NCBI GenBank assembly: GCA_036272055.1
Contig: DATAZL010000145.1
Span: 49,166-113,165, forward strand
Direction: 5' to 3'
Length of the DNA stretch: 64,000 nt
Origin: DASZVB01 sp036272055
GTDB lineage: Bacteria; Myxococcota_A; Polyangia; Polyangiales; Polyangiaceae
Shown here: positions 58,140-64,000 of the stretch, one piece after another
How positions within the stretch are numbered: the stretch's first letter is position 1
Layout: every line of letters starts with the position of its first letter
The notes under the pieces: generated by a model
What the model was told of the DNA's origin: nothing
Database searches by the model: none
Seen by the model: the letters and a program-made list of their open reading frames with translations, nothing else
Position numbers and translations under genes: made by a program

Positions 58140-60078
58140 CGTCGAGCTGCCTCGCCTGACGTGACAGCCGCGCGCGGTAGCGAGCACGGTACACGACCGC
58201 GTCGCCATACGAAGCCACGCGGACGAGCTGGCCCGCGGTCTCCTCCGCCTCGATGCGGCGCGCGATCGGGCGCTGCTTCATGAACAGAACGACATAGTCG
58301 GTTCCGGCGCGGTCATCGAGAGTATAGAGCCGGCTCGCTCGGCCGAGGTGCGGTAGAAGGATGCTGCTCGCCGCGACCTTCGTCCCTTTCGGCCAGGATC
58401 CTGCGAGTTTTTGCAGGTTCGCGTCCAGGGCAACCTGGTCCTTGGTCGGCACCCGCAGGATCTCTCGCGGGCCCGCCCGGTACGACGCGCCGGTGAAAAT
58501 GGGCCCGAGCTCGTAACACTCGAGCAGTGAACAGACCAGGATACCGGCCGTCAGCGCTCGGCCGAGCGCGCGCGCCGACACCGTTCCATAGGGCCCGCGG
58601 CCGGAAAAGAGCGCGCCGAGCGCCTTCACCGTCAGCGCGAACAGGAACGGGATCAGGAGCGCGACCTGGTGTGCGTTCGGACTCACCGGGAGCGGGCCCG
58701 TCGCGAGCAGCGCGAGGAGACCGCCGTAGAGGAGGAGCACCCGCCCGCGCACGAGGAGCGGCAGCGCGAGGAGCGGCGAGAGCAGCTCGGCAGCGTGGAG
58801 CGCCTTCCCCTCGGAGAAGATGCGCTGGACCATCACGAGCGAGAACGGCGCGGAGATGGTCGGGCGGCGCGGCTTCCGCGTGAAGGTGAAGTCGGAGATC
58901 ACCTCGTCGTACGTGGCGAGGACGCCGCCCTTCGCGGCGAAGTGCATCACGACGACCGCGACGAGGGAGAGCGCGAGCGTCGCCCAGCCGAGACGGTTCC
59001 GCACTCCACCCGGCGACGCGAGCGCGTAGATCCCGACGGTGAAGAGGACGAAGCAGGTGTCCTCGCGCACGAGCAGCAACAGGGCGGCGAGCACGAGATA
59101 CGTGCGCACGCGCTCCGTCTCGAGCGCGTAGAGCAGCCACAGCGCGAGCGGCACCGCGACGGCGATCGCGTGAAAGTCGAACAGCGCGACTTCTTGAAGC
59201 GGCGGGTACGCGAGGTACGCGACGGCGAGCGCCGCGGCGGCCACGTTGCCGATGAGCCGCTCGGCGAGGAAGAAGGCGGCGATTGCGCCCGACGCGAGGA
59301 TCAACGCCTGGAGGACGATGAGCGTCTGCGCGGAGGAGCTCGCGAGATAGATCGGCGAGAGCAGCGCGACGATGGGCTCGAGGTGCAGGTACGAGTGCCG
59401 CCCGCTCTCGCAGAGGGTGCACGCGAAGAGGCGACCCTCCGACGCTTCACGGAACCGGCTCACGTAGAGGCCGAGATCGGCGCGCCCGGTGCCGAAGCTC
59501 AGGTGATTGGCGATCCCGAGCCGCGAGAGCTTCCACGCGAAGAACGCGGCGGCCGCGACGACCACGGTGAGCGACGCGGCGCGCGCGAAGCGTCGTGTCC
59601 GGGCGAGCGGCTCGTCGAGCGGCCACGTCTGGTACGCCGAGTAAGCGACCAGCGCCGCCGTCGTCAGGATGAAGAGCAGCGCGAGCCATTCGCGACCCGG
59701 CGCGATCGGTTGCGTCAGCGCGACGACGAGCGGTAGCGCCGTGAGGAACGCGCCGCTCTTCAGCACACCGACGTAGGTGAGCGCGAGCGGCGTCCCGGTC
59801 CGCCGGCGACGGAGCCACGCGATGACGAGCGCCGACAGAGCCACGACGACGACCGCGACGGCCGACGCGATCAGCGCCGGCTTCATGAAGTCCATCGTCG
59901 CGCGATGGGCGGTCATGGTCGCCACGAACTTCGGCTGCACGATACCGAAGAGGCCCGCGCCGAGGCCGATTCCGAGCGCGAACGGCCATCCGAAGGCGCC
60001 CACACCGAGGGCACCGACGGCGAGGACGACGCGGTCGATCCAGCCGAGAAACCGCTTCGGGCGCGAGAGAGCGTTCAT
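58132..60078 (-). CDS. DUF2079 polytopic membrane protein, copy A
   Basis: 648 residues, about 12 transmembrane segments and a C-terminal soluble region. It matches the DUF2079 plan of GT-C-like membrane proteins: NHLSFGTGRADLGLYVSRFR, then ACTLCESGRHSYLHLEP, FDFHAIAVAVPLALWLLYAL, LLLLVREDTCFVLF, and a C-terminal segment with SSILLPHLGRASRLY. It is paralogous to the next gene upstream. It overlaps the following membrane-protein gene by 8 nt. Possibly uses polyprenyl-linked sugars from the GT2 enzyme; activity is not established. Confidence 0.85.
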   Translation of the reverse strand: MNALSRPKRFLGWIDRVVLAVGALGVGAFGWPFALGIGLGAGLFGIVQPKFVATMTAHRATMDFMKPALIASAVAVVVVALSALVIAWLRRRRTGTPLALTYVGVLKSGAFLTALPLVVALTQPIAPGREWLALLFILTTAALVAYSAYQTWPLDEPLARTRRFARAASLTVVVAAAAFFAWKLSRLGIANHLSFGTGRADLGLYVSRFREASEGRLFACTLCESGRHSYLHLEPIVALLSPIYLASSSAQTLIVLQALILASGAIAAFFLAERLIGNVAAAALAVAYLAYPPLQEVALFDFHAIAVAVPLALWLLYALETERVRTYLVLAALLLLVREDTCFVLFTVGIYALASPGGVRNRLGWATLALSLVAVVVMHFAAKGGVLATYDEVISDFTFTRKPRRPTISAPFSLVMVQRIFSEGKALHAAELLSPLLALPLLVRGRVLLLYGGLLALLATGPLPVSPNAHQVALLIPFLFALTVKALGALFSGRGPYGTVSARALGRALTAGILVCSLLECYELGPIFTGASYRAGPREILRVPTKDQVALDANLQKLAGSWPKGTKVAASSILLPHLGRASRLYTLDDRAGTDYVVLFMKQRPIARRIEAEETAGQLVRVASYGDAVVYRARYRARLSRQARQLDDE

Positions 60079-60086
60079 CGTCGCGC

Positions 60087-62063
60087 CTACTGCTCGGGAG
60101 ACTCGCTCGCGCCGTCGGGGGCTGCGACGTGAGTCTTGTAGTGGGCCTTGTAGAGCCGCACCGGCTCGTGGCTCGCGACGAGCGTCAGATTGCCTTCCGC
60201 CGCTTCCTCGACGATGCGCGGGCCGAACGGCCGCGATGCGACATTGACGACGACGTAGTCGGCCTTCGCCCGATTCTCGAGCAGATCGATGCTCGTCACG
60301 GGACCGAGGTGGGTGATGATCCGGCTGTTGCCGGCGATGCGCGAGCCCTTCGGGATGGTGAGCGCGATCTGCTTCAGCCAGCGAGCGAGCGCGACGTGCT
60401 CTGGATCGTGGTCACGATTGAGTGGACGAAACCCGCCTTGAAAATCGGAGTTCTCGACGAGGGCGCCGAATTTCCACGAGCAGATGAGGGTCGTGACGAG
60501 GACGCCGAACGCGAGCGACCGGGCGAGGCGCGGCCCCGACCACTCGCCGGTCCAGAGCTCCCCCGAGGAGATCCTCCCGAGGGCGGCCGCGGCGAGCACG
60601 AAGAGAAACGGGATGAGCAGGCTCGTGTACTGGAAGTGAATGCTGAAGAGGTATTGCCGGCTCGCGAGGAGCGTCAGCGCGGCGCCGTACGTGAGCAGCA
60701 TGCGACCGCGCGCGAGGAGCGGGAGCAAGAAGAGCGGCACCAGCAGCTTCAGCATGAAGTCGACCTTGTCGTCGCTGAAGACCTGCGCGAGCACGAACGT
60801 CGGCTTCGAGAGCAGCGTACCGATGAGCGCCGCCGTCGAGCGCCCGGCGGGGATCATCGCCTCGTAGTAGTAGGCGTAGCCGCCGGAGTGGCCCGTCTGT
60901 GTGTTCAGCGGGTCGACCCGGTGCATGAACACGGCCTTCACCGTCACGAAGTACACGACGGCGAGGACCATCGTCGTCCAGCCCAGGCGAGCGCGATCGG
61001 CGCGCTTCGAGAAGACGGTGAAGAGCCCGATGAAGACGAGCGCGATGGGAATGTCCTCGCGCACGAGGAGAAGGAGCCCGAGCGCGACGTAGTAGCCGAG
61101 CCGATATCCCCGCTCGAGACAGTAGAGAAGGACGAGGAAGAGCGGGATGCAGAGCGCGACGGAGTGAAAGTCGAAGAAGTTCACCCCGTGGAGCGCCGGA
61201 TACGCGAGATACGCGACGGCGAACGCGACGGCCGCGCCGCGGTGACGCACGTGATGATGAACGAGCAGGTAAACCGGGATCGCACCGGCAGCGAGCCACA
61301 CCGTCTGGAGGACGAGCAACGTCTCGGCAAACGGGTAAATCAGGAAGAGCGGCGAGAGCGGGATGAGGATCGGGTCGAAGTGCCCGGTGAGATGGCTGCC
61401 GCCGCCGCAGAGCGAGCACCCGAGGAGATGCCCCTGGCTCGTCTGCCGGAAGATGCTCAGGTAATAACCGAGGTCGCTCCTGCCCGTGTTCAAGTTGACG
61501 TGATTCGCGATGGTGATGCGGCACGCGAAGAACGTGTACGCGAGCGTCGCGACGCCGACGGCGATCACCGCGGCCCAGCGTGCACGGCGCGACGGCGAGG
61601 AGTCGCGCTCCGAAACGACCGCGTACGCAGCGTAGCTCGTGAGCACGCCGGTCATTGCCGCAATGGCGACGACGGCTCCCGGGTGCATGTGCTCGAGCGG
61701 TTCACGGAGCACGAGCAGGAACGGCAACGCGACGAGGGGCGACGCGAGCCGTACGTTCTCTTCGTAGAGCGCGAGCTTGCCGCGCGGCTCGCGCCGGCTC
61801 CGGAGAGAAGCCACGCCGAACGCGGTCAGCGCGACGACGAGGGAGACGGTGAAGACGAGCCACGCCGGGCGGGTCGACAGCGGGAACGCGCGCGGGAGCA
61901 CTCCACCCGGACCGAAGAGGTCGAGCGCGCTCTCGGAGAGAGCAGCGCCCAGCGCAAGCGTCCAGAGCACGAAGCCGACGCCGCGCTCGCGCACGGTCGT
62001 CGCGACGGCGTATGCCGTACCGGCGAGACGCGGCGGAACCCTGCTGGCAATCGTCGAAAGCAT
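60087..62063 (-). CDS. DUF2079 polytopic membrane protein, copy B
   Basis: 658 residues, same plan as copy A: NHVNLNTGRSDLGYYLSIFR, LGCSLCGGGSHLTGHFDPIL, FFDFHSVALCIPLFLVLLYC, LLLLVREDIPIAL, and SRIITHLGPVTSIDLLENRA in the C-terminal soluble part. Both copies share a Cys-x-Leu-Cys element in the first large loop. Copy A starts 8 nt downstream of this stop, so this is a tandem duplicate in one operon that has diverged substantially. The sites suggest related but different acceptors. Confidence 0.85.
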   Translation of the reverse strand: MLSTIASRVPPRLAGTAYAVATTVRERGVGFVLWTLALGAALSESALDLFGPGGVLPRAFPLSTRPAWLVFTVSLVVALTAFGVASLRSRREPRGKLALYEENVRLASPLVALPFLLVLREPLEHMHPGAVVAIAAMTGVLTSYAAYAVVSERDSSPSRRARWAAVIAVGVATLAYTFFACRITIANHVNLNTGRSDLGYYLSIFRQTSQGHLLGCSLCGGGSHLTGHFDPILIPLSPLFLIYPFAETLLVLQTVWLAAGAIPVYLLVHHHVRHRGAAVAFAVAYLAYPALHGVNFFDFHSVALCIPLFLVLLYCLERGYRLGYYVALGLLLLVREDIPIALVFIGLFTVFSKRADRARLGWTTMVLAVVYFVTVKAVFMHRVDPLNTQTGHSGGYAYYYEAMIPAGRSTAALIGTLLSKPTFVLAQVFSDDKVDFMLKLLVPLFLLPLLARGRMLLTYGAALTLLASRQYLFSIHFQYTSLLIPFLFVLAAAALGRISSGELWTGEWSGPRLARSLAFGVLVTTLICSWKFGALVENSDFQGGFRPLNRDHDPEHVALARWLKQIALTIPKGSRIAGNSRIITHLGPVTSIDLLENRAKADYVVVNVASRPFGPRIVEEAAEGNLTLVASHEPVRLYKAHYKTHVAAPDGASESPEQ

Positions 62064-62082
62064 CAGAGCCGCTCGAGGCGTT

Positions 62083-63105
62083 TCAGGAAAATCCGTCGAT
62101 CTGCTGCACCACGTAGGCGGTCACGTCGATGTGGTCGCCGACGAGCCGCTCGCGCGCCGCGCGATGACGCTCCCGGTCGTCGGGCGCGTCCAGGATTGCC
62201 AGTGTCTTCGTGAGCGCGGCGGTCGCGTCCGTGAAGTTCGAGACCAGGCCGTAACGGCGCTCCTGGTCGTTCAGGTAGCCGCGCTCTGTCGTGTTCAGAT
62301 AGACGGCAGGGACGCCGAGGCACGCCGCCTCGCTCGCCGTGGACGCGCCCTCCGTGACGACGAGACGCGCAAACGCGAGCGCGTCGTGAAAGCGCTCCGG
62401 CGGGATACGGAGCCGCTGGCTCTCCCACTTCTCGGGCAGCGCGCCGCCCTCGGGGACGAGATAGACGCGGATGCGCTTCGTGAGCTCCGACATGAAGCGG
62501 TCGAAGTGATCGCCGAACCCCTTCTTGCCGATGTCGTGCAGCGTGTTCCACGCCGACATGCGCAAGACGACGTAGCTGCCGGGCTCGGGGTTCCCCATGA
62601 GCGCGAGCACGCCGGGATCGGGCGTGAAGTACGCGGGGTGCAGGAACGCGAGCTCGTGATAGCCGGCGTACCGGACCTGCTTTCGTCCGAGATCCTTCCA
62701 GAAGCACTCCGGCGTGTAGATGCGCGTCGCGAACGGGTGAGCGATCTTGTGGTTGAAGCTCTGGAACTCGCTGTCCGTGAAGATGACGTTCGGCTTGCGA
62801 AAGAGCGCGGCCGACTGCGTGTAGCTCCCCATCAGGCTGAGCACGACGTCGGGGCGGAAGGTCGCGATGCGCGCAGCGACCATCGCCTGCCGCTGGAGCA
62901 TCTCCTCCATCGGAAAGCGGTTGTTCTTGCGCTGTGCCGTCAGGATCTCGTGAGGGATATAGTCGTACGCTGCGAGGAGCTTCTTCATCACGTCGCGATC
63001 GCGGCCGAGGAGGAGCACGTCGTCACCGCGCTTTCGCCAGATGCCGATGGCATTGCGAAAGAAATGGATGTGCGCGGGGTGATGGGCTTCGATGAGGAGT
63101 CGCAT
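62083..63105 (-). CDS. DUF354 family GT-B-like protein
   Basis: 340 residues from the ATG at 63105. It begins MRLLIEAHHPAHIHFFRNAI, the signature start of DUF354, whose members resemble UDP-GlcNAc 2-epimerase/glycosyltransferase GT-B folds. Other blocks are VLLLGRDRDVMKKLL, DVVLSLMGSYTQSAALF, VIFTDSEFQSFNHKIAHPFA, and a C-terminal nucleotide-binding-like VVTEGASTASEAACLGVPAV. A 29-residue upstream extension is open but unlikely. The gap to copy B is 19 nt. Often found in archaeal and bacterial surface-glycan clusters; the reaction is unproven. Confidence 0.85.
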   Translation of the reverse strand: MRLLIEAHHPAHIHFFRNAIGIWRKRGDDVLLLGRDRDVMKKLLAAYDYIPHEILTAQRKNNRFPMEEMLQRQAMVAARIATFRPDVVLSLMGSYTQSAALFRKPNVIFTDSEFQSFNHKIAHPFATRIYTPECFWKDLGRKQVRYAGYHELAFLHPAYFTPDPGVLALMGNPEPGSYVVLRMSAWNTLHDIGKKGFGDHFDRFMSELTKRIRVYLVPEGGALPEKWESQRLRIPPERFHDALAFARLVVTEGASTASEAACLGVPAVYLNTTERGYLNDQERRYGLVSNFTDATAALTKTLAILDAPDDRERHRAARERLVGDHIDVTAYVVQQIDGFS

Positions 63106-63226
63106 ACGCGGACGGAAGCGGGCGTCTGGCCCGGCTTTGGCGGTATTCAGGTTCGAATCGGGGCAGAAGTCGAGCGGTATTCGTCCGCACACACGTGCCC
63201 GTCGTGGGCCCGCGTTTCGCCCCCTG

Positions 63227-64000
63227 TCAGCGCCGGCCCAGATCCCGGAATCCGAAGGGAAGGCGCTGATTCCGCGCCGCTGTAAAATAGGACAGCTGAT
63301 AGCGGATCAGGTTGTCTTTCACCGACCAGAGCCGGTGGCGGCAGAACGTGAAATCGATGTCGCAGAAGCTCGGCCCGATGTAGCTCCCGCCTAGCCGCTC
63401 TGCCTCCCGTCGCGCCTCGGTCTCGTCGGTGAAGTCGACGGGTTCGGAGGACGTGGGCACGCGAATGACGAAGACACGGCGCAGGTTCCAGTACCGGTCG
63501 TAGCTGAGCGCACCGAGCGCCTGGACGAAGACGGACCACGCCAGCAAGACTCCGGTCGCCGCCTTGCGGACGCGGGTGCTCGAGACGACGTCGGCGACGG
63601 GCAGTAACCCGAGCGACAGATACGGGACGGCGTCGAGCCACGGCCGATAGCCGTAGGCGTGGCCGCCCCACCAGTCGAACCACTTGCACTGCGCCGCCAT
63701 CATGACGAGCGCGCTCGCGAAGAACGGCCAGAGCGGCCGGTACTCGTCGTCCTTCACCGCCCGCGCGAAACCCCAGAACGAGAGCCCGAGGATCGGCGAA
63801 AAGACGAGGAGCCCGCGCGACGGGCTGACGAGCAGACCGATGAGACCGGAGAAGAACGGCGTCTGCCAGACGTCGGGAGAGCCGGTCTTTTCCCTCGCGA
63901 TCACCTCTCCGACGAGGGCCTGCGCGAACACCAGCGGGCTCCCGAAGTAGTACTGGTTGTACGCGAAGATCGCGAGCGGCACCGGCAACGTCCCGAGCAG
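63227..64000 (-). CDS. Polytopic membrane protein, C-terminal part (continues beyond window)
   Basis: At least 258 residues with the 5' end outside the window. An internal ATG at 63988 lies within the continuing frame. It has about four or five hydrophobic segments (GLIGLLVSPSRGLLVFSPIL, WPFFASALVMMAAQCKWFDW, LSLGLLPVADVV, GVLLAWSVFVQALGA) and a soluble C-terminal tail with several Arg/Asp. FYL-type motifs SPSRGLLVFSP and WWGGHAYGYRPW are typical of GT-C-like membrane proteins in glycan clusters. It lies 121 nt upstream of DUF354 on the same strand. No precise family is assigned because the N-terminal catalytic loop is missing. Confidence 0.7.
   Translation of the reverse strand: MLGTLPVPLAIFAYNQYYFGSPLVFAQALVGEVIAREKTGSPDVWQTPFFSGLIGLLVSPSRGLLVFSPILGLSFWGFARAVKDDEYRPLWPFFASALVMMAAQCKWFDWWGGHAYGYRPWLDAVPYLSLGLLPVADVVSSTRVRKAATGVLLAWSVFVQALGALSYDRYWNLRRVFVIRVPTSSEPVDFTDETEARREAERLGGSYIGPSFCDIDFTFCRHRLWSVKDNLIRYQLSYFTAARNQRLPFGFRDLGRR

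Noticed and set aside
60129..62213. 694-residue plus-strand open frame opposite DUF2079 copy B
   Set aside because: Extremely Glu/Arg/Asp-rich composition without fold features. It is the antisense of a clear membrane protein with high third-position GC.

Overview
The window is high-GC, densely coded DNA that most resembles a myxobacterium, probably of the order Polyangiales. This is an inference from gene content. There are many lipoproteins with Gly/Ala/Pro-rich linkers, two very large Ser/Thr kinase–ATPase–TPR regulators, a fibro-slime domain protein, an ECF sigma factor with a small membrane partner, and a SWIM–SNF2 ATPase. No ribosomal operon, prophage, insertion sequence or CRISPR array is visible. 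The only RNA gene found is a tRNA-Lys(CUU).

Layout, left half. 0–4.3 kb: a partial esterase, a secreted copper-monooxygenase-like lipoprotein, and a coupled MnmC-like/tgt pair acting on the tRNA wobble position. 4.4–7 kb: an operon of TetR regulator, short-chain dehydrogenase and Old-Yellow-Enzyme-type flavin oxidoreductase. 7–9.7 kb: leuS. 9.8–11.1 kb: a degraded M16 protease gene. 11.1–13.7 kb: an exported protein, an ECF sigma factor and a one-pass membrane protein. 14.6–18.4 kb: a TetR gene behind a clear palindrome, then an unusual hydrolase–glycosyltransferase fusion and an MddA-like membrane methyltransferase. 18.4–22.6 kb: a 1388-residue kinase/ATPase. 23–26.2 kb: an intact quinone oxidoreductase followed by a decay zone with a CYTH–CHAD pseudogene and a VOC pseudogene. 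26.4–32 kb: secreted proteins (beta-helix, fibro-slime, archaemetzincin-like protease, Asp-box propeller) and a hydrolase.

Layout, right half. 32–36.4 kb: a substrate-binding protein without signal peptide, an HD/LuxR regulator and a metallophosphoesterase. 36.5–39.7 kb: a Tat-type FAD oxidase coupled to an outer-membrane barrel. 39.7–46.6 kb: a second giant kinase and a SWIM–SNF2 ATPase. 46.6–47.2 kb: a VapBC module. 48.3–51.1 kb: an MFS transporter and a split S10-type peptidase lipoprotein. 51.1–52.4 kb: a small element bounded by a 34-bp perfect repeat of the tRNA-Lys 3' end, carrying a second toxin–antitoxin pair and a broken esterase fragment. 52.6–64 kb: an envelope-glycan cluster (GT2, flippase, GT4, three large membrane proteins including two DUF2079 paralogues, a DUF354 protein and a partial membrane protein), mostly as one tightly packed minus-strand operon.

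Several genes are broken. The M16, CYTH–CHAD and VOC genes have lost internal segments as well as frame, so simple sequencing error cannot explain them. The S10 gene has only a frame change at an ATGA junction and could be either a real split or an error. The strongest candidates for something undescribed are the operator–TetR–hydrolase/glycosyltransferase–methyltransferase operon and the tRNA-Lys-flanked toxin–antitoxin element.
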